Source: Entoloma clypeatum
Taxonomy: Eukaryota > Basidiomycota > Agaricomycetes > Agaricales > Entolomataceae
Assembly (NCBI GenBank): GCA_963565915.1
Contig: OY751485.1
Span: 868,001-932,000, forward strand
DNA: 64,000 nucleotides
Direction: 5' to 3'
Part shown: positions 33,076-42,930 of the stretch, piece after piece
Numbering within the stretch: the first letter of the stretch is position 1
Layout: each line of letters opens with the position of its first letter
The notes under the pieces: model-generated
Told to the model about the DNA's origin: nothing
Database searches by the model: none
What the model saw: only the letters and a program-made list of their open reading frames with translations
Made by a program: the position numbers and the translations under genes

Positions 33076-33876
33076 ATCCTCTGTGCCATGTCACGACCTG
33101 GGTCATCACCAGCCACCGTACCCACCTCCCACCACCTCCACCTGCCACTGCCATCGCCCTGCCTCTCTGCCTGTGTGCACAATCCCCCAGACCCCACCCA
33201 CCGCTCCCTCCTCACTCCAGGCACACTCCCCATCTCCTCAAAATGCCACCCAACCCTCCTAGCCGTCCCATATTAGGGAAGGTAACCAGCAACACCCCCA
33301 GACATGTCAGCCACACGCCTGACCCCTGACAGCTGCTGTGTCACCACAGATAGTGCCCATACAGCGGCTTGCACACCCCAGCCGCTGTCCACCTCCCCTT
33401 GCCATTCCATGCCACCAAACCACCACATAATGCCCCAACTACCCTCCCCGCCGTGCCATGTCACAGGATGCATCCAGACACACCCACCCTGACACCTGCA
33501 TGTCACCACAAGCGGGGAGCGCTTGCTGCAGACCCATGCGCCCTTATCGCGCCCTGCACACTTCATGCTACCACAGCCCTACTACCACCAATGCTCGCCA
33601 TGTCCCCCTCCCTTCCCCTGTTGTACTATACCCCCTTGCCTCGTACCTCCCCCCACCTTATGCAGGAGGTTATTAATTATTATTATTTTGTATCTTGTAT
33701 CTATTACATCCCCCGCCTTATGCGGGGGTAATAAATTTATTTTCTGTTTTCTCATGGTCTCCCCTGTCCCCCAACTCTTGCCATGGCCCCTTTTGTCTCA
33801 ACAAAAAACTACAATTGAAGCACTGGAATCAAACCTTGTTCCACTGCATCAGAGTCTGATCAAGTCTGATCAAGTC
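33076..33876. other. C/A-rich gene-free stretch with one strong hairpin
   Basis: 33090-33650 is C-rich with recurrent CACCACC, CCATGTCAC and CCCACC words; several overlapping ORFs exist only because of composition. 33702-33733 is a quasi-palindrome: TATTAC, two bases, CCCCCGC-CTTAT-GCGGGGG, GTAATA; a degenerate relative precedes it at 33645-33675. Confidence 0.5.
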
Positions 33877-34334
33877 ACCTCAACATCACGATTTGATGGT
33901 ATTATAAACCTGTGAAAGAGAGGGGGATTACACAGGCCTGTAGACCTAGAACGCGCCTGAACTCACACACTGCCAATAATTGTTGAAATAACTCAAATAT
34001 TACCTGTTGAGAAGAGTCCCTCAGGTGCTCCGACATTTTCACACCTGCCCATCACATGCATCACATGTCATGAGGGGTGATCAACACCCATCAACAAAAC
34101 TTTCCCTGATCGGACACTGCCACATCCTGTTGCTCGGGTACTGCGCGCTCGCTGTCATGCACAATGATCTCAATAATTTCACCATCCCTTCATCTTTTTC
34201 CATAGTTTCTTCTTTGTATCCCAAGGTACTATCAGGCAGTGTGTGAGTTCAGGCGCGTTCTAGGTCTACAGGCCTGTGTAACCCCCCCCCCTCTTTCACA
34301 GGTTTATAATACCATCAAATTGTGATGTTGAGGT
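33877..34334. mobile_element. 458-bp foldback element with ~95-bp inverted arms
   Basis: Left arm 33877-33971 and right arm 34240-34334 are reverse complements with few differences, starting ACCTCAACATCAC and including GGTATTATAAACCTGTGAAA, CAGGCCTGTAGACCTAGAAC and CGCGCCTGAACTCACACACT. The interior of about 270 bp has no recognised coding sequence. Flanks give no evident target-site duplication. Confidence 0.78.
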
Positions 34335-34560
34335 AGATCGAGTCCTATGAGAATCAATCAAAACTTAAAATGGAGTTTGAATGGATTATGTTGGATTCCA
34401 CTCAAAAAAGGACACTTTTGTAAGGAGTCCGACAGATTATAACGGAGTCCATTGGAGACTATGTTCATCAAAACTGTTTCACCATCCTGTCCACATCAGG
34501 AAAAATCCACTTGTCTCAGGAGTGCTATGTAGGCTCAGTAGCTCACATTGGCATGTGTCA
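34335..34560. other. No gene recognised
   Basis: Contains GGAGTCC/GGACTCC-type words like those at 30.7 kb and nothing else that I can identify. Confidence 0.35.
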
Positions 34561-34815
34561 TGGCAGGTGCATGGTGCCATATGGCATGAAGGGAGGCCAT
34601 TGCGCATGAAGGAAGGGCGCTGGGTGTGAGTCAACAGCATTGGGGATGCGAGGCGGCCATTGGGCATGAGGATGGGGCAAGCAAGGCGGTTGTTGGGCAT
34701 TAGACGGGCCGTGGGGCACTAGTCGGGGCAGTTGGGCAAGAGGGGCGGCTGTTGGGGACATGAGGCAGCTGTTGGGGACATGGGGCGGCCGTTGGGCAGA
34801 TGTGGTGGCCAGGTG
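34561..34815. repeat. Minisatellite of the TTGGG family
   Basis: Units such as GGCCATTGGGCATGAGGA, GGCGGTTGTTGGGCA and GGCAGCTGTTGGGGACATG at about 18-22 bp. Same family as at 5.6 and 31.5 kb. Confidence 0.6.
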
Positions 34816-36744
34816 GAGTGGTGGTGGGGGATAAAAAAAGGGTGGTAAAAGTTTTGCTGGCAGTTATGGTTCGATTTTTGGCAATTGCCAAGCATGCTCA
34901 GCATCAATGCCGAGCCATACATGTCATTGAAAATTGTGCCCTCAATGCCCAAACTGTGGCACCAAAATCCACAAAAATAATTCTTACCTTATGTAGACAT
35001 ATTTAGAAACTCATAGGAAGTATATATAGAGTTATATACATGAGCTATGGATGGTGGAAAGTTAGTGCTCCAAATTGATGCATCAAAACACAATGTAAAT
35101 TGTGATGAACAGTGTAGCATGATGTTTTCAAACACAAAAAAAAACATTTTCTAGCTTTCTCCTTTGTATGTAAACCTATTCAGACCCTTCAAATAAAACT
35201 AAAGGACTTGATGAGGACTTCCTCCCTTCCACAATATTAGTACTCTATATATACTATATCTATAACAAGTGGGAGGGGGGGGTTGATAACTAAGATTGGT
35301 CAGAACTGACTAAGATTGATGAATCTTAGTAAGCTGAGTCAGGATTGGTAAGTCTTACTTAAGCAAAATCCCTCCCATGTACTGTCCGACGAGTGCGAAG
35401 CACAAGCCATGGCTCCATCAATCCATTGATGCTGCCATCAATTCACTGAATATTCTGGATCCTTTCACTGAAGGTATGTATACTATGTGGGCCATGTATT
35501 GTAGCATGTATTTGAGTAACCTGAACAAAATATGGAGTGAAATAAAAATAACCATGAATGGCTGTAAAGAAATAAGATATTTGCCTGATGAGACTGCAGA
35601 ATTGATACAATTTGTGTAGGGACTTTCTGGCTTATTCCTTCAGCGAAAATCATCCATAATATGGATAATGCAAGGGACAAAAGAGACGATAGGGATCTGT
35701 TCCACGGATCTGCTTATATTCATTGTTTTGTTGAAATATAGAAAAATGGGGAGAACATGGGTTTCATGACTGATTGGAACATTATTTCCCTTACTCCTCC
35801 AGTCAAATTCACTCATTCAATGCACAAATCAAGGATACAGAAGGTGGAATGTATTTCCCCCATCATTTTGTCAATATTAAATATTTTGTTGAAGTGACTC
35901 AGTAAGCAATGGGTAAACAACAGAAAGTGATTGGACTTACCAACCAGTTTTAGTGGAAAACCCAGATTTTTGCAATCAATAAGCAACGGGTAAACAACAG
36001 AAAGGCAGGAGGCTTGAGTGCAGTAGACATACATGTGATGCAATTTTTTGGAAAAATGATTCTATAATACATCAATTATGGACACAAACAGTTACTTTTT
36101 CACACCACACCAATCTCCGTGCTGTATGGCGCATTTTCTCATGCCCGTGCCATACGGCATGGGTCATACCCTCGTGTATGTATACTATTGAAACATTGTA
36201 TGTAAACCTATTGAGAGTATTGAAATGAAGCTCAAAGTCTGAATAAGATGAATATGAGTAACATAAATCGAAAATTTGCCCAAATTTTTTTATTTTAGCT
36301 TTGGATTCTCCACATTCAGGGGATCTCAGGACACCTTCATTTTTTTGAAATTTGGTTCATTCATTAGGAAGATATAACACTTTTTCTGAAATCTGCATAT
36401 TTGATTATTTCTATCTTATCTGGACTCCTAAAAATTATACAAGGTGTTTCAAAAGGTGAATACATATCCCATGTGTAGTTCTATTACTTCAAAACTTGAT
36501 GTTTCATAGAATGTGATCATATTGTATTTTTTTTGACATTAACCCAAGTTAACAAATTTAACTGGTTAAAACCAGTTTTAACCATACCTCAACTGTTTGT
36601 CTCAAAAATTGACTGGTTAATAAAAGTTTAGTTAAGGTTAAGGCCTTCTAGGATAAATTCTTAACTCAGTCAAGTCAGGTTAATAAATTTTGAGGCCATT
36701 AATTTGACTTAATGTGACTTTGAAACACTAGTTTGGATGGCTCC
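34816..36744. repeat. AT-rich gene-free stretch with dispersed repeat segments
   Basis: 35090-35230 and 36180-36480 match the reverse complement of parts of 19990-20420 (shared TTGTATGTAAACCT, GGATTCTCCACATTCAGGGG and AAAAATTATACAA). 35309-35330 is a hairpin with 9-base arms (ACTAAGATT/AATCTTAGT, 4-base loop). A 26-base direct repeat around GGGTAAACAACAGAAAG occurs at 35908 and 35988. No gene recognised. Confidence 0.5.
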
Positions 36745-37725
36745 CTCGCTTTTCATCTGGTTGCAGCAGTTCATGCCTCTAGGAACATAGTGGCCAACAT
36801 CAAACTCTCATGGGAGTTCTTCATGATGGTGAAAGAACTGTACCTCTCCATCTTTGCAAAGCACTAGTCCAAGAAGGTTTACAAAACAATGACCACCTTT
36901 GTAGGTCTCAAAATGAACCCAATGGCTCAAAAACCCGGCGACCCTTGTTCTGTCCTTACCTATCAAGCCAAGACCCACCAAGACTGGCACCACAAGTACA
37001 CAGCAAAGAGGAGGGTATACAACCTTGCCATTATCAACAAGGATTTGTTGTGCTCCATAGACTATGATCTAGCTAGGGCAGACAGGTAGTGGGTCTCGGT
37101 AACCCCCCCCCCTTCTCCATAATATGTGTGCAACTGTCTGACCAAGCCTCCTTCCTCTTCCCCTCCCACTCCTTGCCTCCTCTACCCATATCACATCCTA
37201 TATCCTACCATGCGCAATGCCTATCACATGTGCATGGCATATGTCTATCTCCCTACATCATGCATGTGCACCATACACATGTGCACATTGTACAGGCCTA
37301 TCCTGTATGCACCTTCTGTATCTGCCTATCCCATACACGCCTTCTGCACCTACCTATCCTGTACATGCCTATCTTGTATGTGCCTACTTCACACATGCCT
37401 ATTCCGTTCATGCACCATCATTTAATGCCACCTTGTGTTGTGCATGCCTATCCTGTGCCATGACCTACAACTTTCATTGTGATCCCATCATGTACCTGTG
37501 TCTACTCACTACTCACCTGAATCCCATATCCCATTCCTTTTGCATGTCCATGCACATCCCCCCCCTTCTTCTCTTTCCCTCCCCCACCTCTCCTTGTGTC
37601 GTATTACATGTGTCCCATTGCTATGACCAAGGAGTTCACATTGGGGCATTATGTTGGCCCCTTCTTGCAACAGAAGGTGGTGTCCATCAGCCCCTTTCAG
37701 TCTTCCCTCCTCTCCCTCATGCTAA
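36745..37725 (+). pseudogene. DIRS-like element, deleted copy 2
   Basis: Plus strand. 36757-37090 is one frame with a TAG near 36866: MTTFVGLKMNPMAQKPGDPC, then RRVYNLAIINKDLLCSIDYD at about 37010-37070, homologous to copy 1 at 29.83-29.95 kb. The minisatellite follows (37130-37600). Then comes the RT N-terminal block AMTKEFTLGHYVGPFLQQ (37617-37670), homologous to 28.58-28.63 kb in copy 1. The gag-like section between minisatellite and RT is deleted, and RT is cut at about 37725 by element E. Confidence 0.65.
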
Positions 37726-37739
37726 AAGTGCAGTCCTCA

Positions 37740-40700
37740 TATGAGGAAGAGGACATTGTCTTTGGGCAAACAAGGGTGATATGTGACACACTCCTTCCTC
37801 TTCTGTCCATCACAGTCAGCTTGTATGCATGTGTTCCGACTGGTCGGACCACCAGAAACGGGCCCACATATCTATGAGCCAGCTTTTTGATTGGTCGGGT
37901 GGTTTTGAGATCAGAGGAATCCAAGAAGACTTTGTTGCCCAGTTGGAAAGTCAGAGTAGACGTCCAACGCTGGTTGTAATATCATGCCATGTCATCTTTG
38001 GCCTTCCCAAAGGCTGCTCATGCTTTCTCCAATGCGGACTTCATCCACTTGCTAAAGTCTTCTATGGCCTCGATCTCTGACGGTCTTTGTGGGGGTTCAA
38101 AGCCCATCCGCGGGTGACGTCTGGTGTCAATGTAGAAGGGGGTTTGGTGCATGGATGCATGGATGTGGTTATTGTACGAGAACTCCGGGATCGGAAGCCA
38201 TTCATCCCAGTCGTCCTGCCACTTGTTGACAAACAGCTGGAGGTATTGTTCCGATCCCTGGTTCACATGTTCTGTCTGTCTGTCTGACTGTGGATGATAG
38301 GCCGTTGAGGCAGCAACCTTGATACCTAACAGCCTGTACAATTCCTGCGTGAACTTGGCGACGAACTGTGGTCCGCAATTGGAGACAATAGCCTCCGGAA
38401 GACCGTGAAGCTTCCAAACATGTTGAACATAAGATTTGGCGGATCTGAGGGCGGAGAGAGCAGAGTGCGTCGGAATGAAGTGTCCACGTTTCCCGACTGA
38501 GTCTACTACTACCATGATAGCGTCATACCCATGGGCTTCTGGTAGTTCAGTGATAAAATCAACACTAGTTACCTGCCATCGCTCTGACGGGACTGGGAGC
38601 GGATGGAGTTCACCAGAGGGTGCGGAGTGTCGGACCTTGGTGCGGAGGCAGGGGTCGCAAGTTTTGCAATACTGACCAATTAAACGTGCCATGTGGGGAC
38701 ACCAATAAGTGCGTGATACCAACTCTAGAGTCTTCCAGTGTCCTGGGTGTCCGACCACCGGATTGTCATGGTGTTGCATGATGATTCGTTGGCGGAGCTG
38801 TGGGTTGTTGGGCACATAAATGCGATCTCGGAAGCACAGTAAACCCTCTGACTGTCGCCATTCCGCTCCACGGACAGATGCAGCTCCGACCGTTGGAAGG
38901 GATTTGATAACCTCCGCTATGCTATCCTCTAGAAGGCCATTGCAGATGCCCTGTCGGACCTTCCGGAGGACATCGTGCTCCTCACCTTGAGTGGCTACTC
39001 CCCGAGTGGCCCGTATGGCAAACAACTCTGGTCGGAGTAGGACTATGTCCTTGTTGTCCCGTGAGCCATCTCCATGGTCTGCCCAACGCGACAGTGCGTC
39101 GGACTTCCCCATCAACTTGCCCGGTTGATGGTGCATCTTGAAATCAAAACGCGCTAGGTATAGAGACCACCGCACTTGTCGCCGATTGAGCTTCTGGGCG
39201 GTCATGAAGTATTCGAGGTTTTTGTGATCGGTCCAAATTTCCACCATCTTCTCCACTCCTTCAAGGAAATGTCGCCATTCCTCCAGCACGCAGATCACAG
39301 CCAGCATCTCCTTGTCATGAATTTCATAGTTGCGTTCCACTGGGCTAAGGCTTTTGGAATAAAACACGACAGGGTGCCACTTACCGTCCTCTGATGGTTG
39401 GGACAGTACCGCTCCAGTCGCAAAGTCGGAGCTATCCGCTTCGACTCACCACTCCTTGCTGTGGTTGGGGAGGACAAGTATCAGAGCGGAGGTGATCCTC
39501 CGCTTCAGACCTCCGAAGGCCCCCGCTTCCTTGTCGCCCCAGGACCATACACAGCCCTTGGTTGTGAGTCGGAACAGAGGATGTGCGATGTCGGAGAACC
39601 CTTGGATGAAACGACGATAGAAGTTAGTGAATCCAAGGAAGGACTGCACCTCCCGCACATTAGTTGGAGTCGGCCACTCCGACACTCCAGCTACCTTGAC
39701 GGGGTCCATTTCCACACGTCCTTTCTCAATAATAAGGCCAAGGTATTCGATCTGTGTCTGTTCGAATTCACACTTCTCCGGTTTGAGATACAATCTGTGT
39801 TGTTGGAGCCGCTCTAATACTATGCATGTGATCCTCCGATGCTCCGACAGGTCCGACGTAAAGATGAGAATATCATCAAGATAAACACATACATCACCTT
39901 CAGTAATAAGATCTTGTAGGATATCGTTCATCATAGTCTGAAAGGTTGAAGGACTATTAGTGAGTCCGAAGAACATTACAAGGGGTTCGAAGAGTCCCCA
40001 ATTTGTCCGAAAGGCCGCTTTCCATTCATCTCCAGGCTTGATTCGGACATTATTGTAGCCCCATCGGATATCGAGCTTGGTGAAGTATTGAGCATTCTGG
40101 AGTTTGTTGACTAGTTCAGAGATGAGCAGAAGAGGGTACTTGTTTATGATAGTCTTGGAATTGAGCGATCGATAATCCTGAACGAGTTGGAGGGAACTGT
40201 CCTTCTTCTTGATGAAAAAGACTGGAGAGGCCATCGGAGATTTTGAAGGTCAGATCCGACCAGTGGCCAGATTTTCTTCCAAGAATGCATCGAGTTCCTT
40301 CTGTTCCTTAGGAGCAAGCAGATACACCTTGCAACCCGTCGGAGTTGCGTCGGGGATCAGCTCAATGGCATGGTCCCATACGTGTTCCTCTGGCAGATTG
40401 TCGAAGGAGGTCTTGGAAAATACATCTTCAAAATCATGTAAGTGATTAGGTACAGAATCGCAAAAAGACTTGGGTTTCTGATTTTGGAGGAACGCCTCTG
40501 ATAGGCGTTGTGAGGTAGTTGACGATGCTCGGACGAATTCCAACGTCGGAGGTAGGGCTCCGATGAAGAGGCGATCTCCCTCTTCAAACTCGTCTTCCTC
40601 CTCTGCATCGTCTTCCAACGGCTCATCCAATGATTGTTCTTTGTCCTCGCTTATGTCTTCCACCCAAGGGCCTCGCGGGGCTTCCTCCGCTAATCCAGCA

Positions 40701-41330
40701 TCTGGCGTCGGACCCATCCGACAAGTGCGGATGTGTGCCTGCTCAAATTTGCAGACCTTCCGCTCCTGAATGGCCTCCTGATGGCAAGTCCAACAGCAAG
40801 TGGGACAGCAACTCATTCTCACCTCCCCGGAGGTCCAATCTACCTCGGGATTGTGCTCCTTGAGCCACATGAATCCAAGTACAATATCCTGCTTTCCCAG
40901 TCCAGTTACAGCGAGCTGGGTCCGCTCTGTGTGATCCTGATATCGGAGTATAATGTCCAGGACCTCCGATATTGCTCCGGCCTCGTTCGGAGTACCGTCG
41001 ACATTGTAGACAGGGATTGCACGTTGTAGCCTTCGGGTACTGAGTCGATGTTTCTCTACCAGGGAGTGGTCAATGAAGGAGCCCGTCGCTCTGCTATCGA
41101 GAAGAGCCTTTTGTGAAAGGGTATCCTTGGTGTCCGTTGTCTCCAGAACAATATCTAGTTCAATAGCATTGTCGGAGCCGTCGGAGGCCAGGATGTATTT
41201 TTTCGGAAGTCGTCGTTCCCATTTTCGGAGTCGGGGTCAGATGACTTTCAGAGTCGGGGTAGGTGTGACTGAGGGTTCATTCTGCGCCGAGTCATAGGTA
41301 GAAGAAGTAAAATCTGATTTGTCTATAGAC
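37740..41330 (-). pseudogene. Element E pol
   Basis: Minus strand. Protease near 41120-41060 reads ALLDSRATGSFID: the active-site Gly of DSG is Arg, a change from GGG/GGA to AGA. The next block (to 40250) is the acidic linker, ending at a TGA (about 40247) where Arg of GRIRPSKSPM is expected. RT is 40234-39446 with VCVYLDDILIFT near 39885-39850. TGA at about 39443-39445 replaces Arg before VEADSSDF. RNase H and integrase run 39367-38018 without a stop: WTDHKNLEYF (39240), HHDNPVVGHPGHW (38790), TSVDFITELPEAHGYD (38540), QFVAKF, AYHPQSDRQTEHVNQ (38310). The C-terminal domain is at 37924-37740. No chromodomain remains. Confidence 0.88.
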
Positions 41331-41339
41331 AAGGAAGCA

Positions 41340-41876
41340 TAACAATTGCTAGTGGACAACGAGGCCACACCATTCACTTGTTGTCAGGGGAAAAATCCTC
41401 TTGTTTGTCTTCCACTTGCTCCGACGCTTCGGCAACGTCGGAGGTAGACGTCACTGCATCTTTAGCAGCTAGTTGGTCCATCATGTACTCCTCCTGTTTG
41501 TCCAACGTCATGAATTGGACATTGAATCAGAGCGGACACTCGCGACTGAAATGACCAGTTTTACCACATCTGAAGCATACATTGGTGTTCTTACCCCTGA
41601 CGCGAGAGGCATCAATATCCATCGCATTGGGGTCGCGGACAGTCGGAGTCGGAGCAATGACTGTCGGAGGTGCACATGGAATATAGGGGATGAAAGGTCG
41701 GGGAAATACAGATCCTGCCACTGCCTTTGGTGCGGTTGGAGCAGTGCGGAAAGGGTTTGGGCATGTCGGAACTGTGGACTTGAAAGCTTTATTGGCAATT
41801 CGATTATCATCATTGACTCGTGCGGCTGCATACCAGGCATCCGGGTTGTCATCGTGGATGAAAGTTAGTGTCGCAA
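41340..41876 (-). pseudogene. Element E gag C-terminal part
   Basis: Minus strand: DDNPDAWYAAARVNDDNRIA (about 41858-41800), a Pro-rich linker, NAMDIDASRVRGKN, and the knuckle CFRCGKTGHFSREC (41570-41530). TGA at 41527-41529 replaces an Arg present in the copy at 1-316. The same frame goes on to a second TGA at about 41378, matching the natural end of the other copy. N-terminal capsid sequence is missing. Confidence 0.82.
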
Positions 41877-41884
41877 CGGAACCC

Positions 41885-42930
41885 TCCGCACCTCTAAATT
41901 CTGGCTTATTTGGTGGACCTCCAGGAGGATCTCCTCCTCCTTCCGACGGTAGTTTACATGGAGATTTGGACGACTCCGATTCCAATCCAGATCAGGAACC
42001 CAATCTAGCTGAAGCCATTCTGCTCATGACCAAAGAGTTGAAACATCAAGATACAAAGAAGAAAAAGTCGTATGCCAACAAACCGGATACCTTCGACGGA
42101 TCCGATCTGCGCAAACTCTCCGCATTCATTTTACAATGCAAACTTGACTTCTCCGACAATGACAACTTCGACTCAGAACATTCCAAAGTCAACTTTGCCA
42201 TGTCTTACTTCTGAGGCACAGCACTGGAATTTTCTGAACCCTTCATTCTTGACGATGATGAACCCAATTTGCGGGGTTCTTTCCCCGAGTTCGTCCGACT
42301 TCTCCGCTCTGAGTTTGGTACCATTGACCCTCAGGGCGAAGCCGAAGAACAGTTGGACAACCTACGGATGAAGGAAAATCAAAAGATATTGAAGTACAAC
42401 GTTGAATTCCAACGTCTTGCTACCAAGACTGACTGGGATGAAAACTCCCTCCGACACCGCTATACGTCGGACTTCCAGATCGGATCAAGGACATCCTCTC
42501 CCAACAACCCAAGATCAAGTCTTTACCAGACCTACGATCCGCGGCTCATACTATTGATGCTCGCTACTGGGAACGTCAACGAGAGAAATCCAGAACCGAT
42601 AAACCCACTCCCAAGTCCGACAAGAAACAATCCGCTCCGAACCAATCCACTCCACAAACATCATCAACCAAACCCTCCGCTACCGCTTCCGCTTCCACAT
42701 CCACTCCAAAACCCGACCTCTCCAGTAAATTAGGCAAAGACGGCAAACTGACGTATCAAGAACACAAACGTTGTTTCGATAATAACCTTTGCTTATTCTG
42801 CAGTAGCGTCGGACACACTGTCAAGGACTGTCCCAAGTCCACCTCCTCTGCTTCCAAGGCTAAAGGGAAAGCTGCCCAAGTTGGCACTCAAGCCAAGGAA
42901 AAAGGTAAGGAGATCGAGTCAAAAAAATAG
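41885..42930 (+). pseudogene. Element F gag
   Basis: Begins inside gag (LNSGLFGGPPGGSPPPSDG), then LAEAILLMTKELK and a capsid-like region (KPDTFDGSDLRKLSAFILQC, 42090-42140). TGA at 42212-42214 sits where the capsid sequence continues (GTALEFSEPF). A frameshift near 42460 leads into a Lys/Ser/Pro-rich linker and the knuckle CLFCSSVGHTVKDC (42793-42834). An A7 run near 42921-42928 ends in TAG; pol lies in another frame shortly after. Gag packages element RNA. Confidence 0.82.

Larger units (their letters stand above)
37735..41876 (-). mobile_element. Element E: Gypsy family G, both ends missing
   Basis: Minus-strand gag, protease, RT, RNase H and integrase, close relative of the element at 1-2600. 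The 3' end breaks inside the integrase C-terminus (PIKKLAHRYVGPFLVVRPVG near 37890-37830); no 3' LTR. The 5' end breaks inside gag at about 41876, where element F begins on the other strand. The gag scrap at 48.81-49.31 kb shows what E gag would have looked like beyond the break. Confidence 0.9.
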
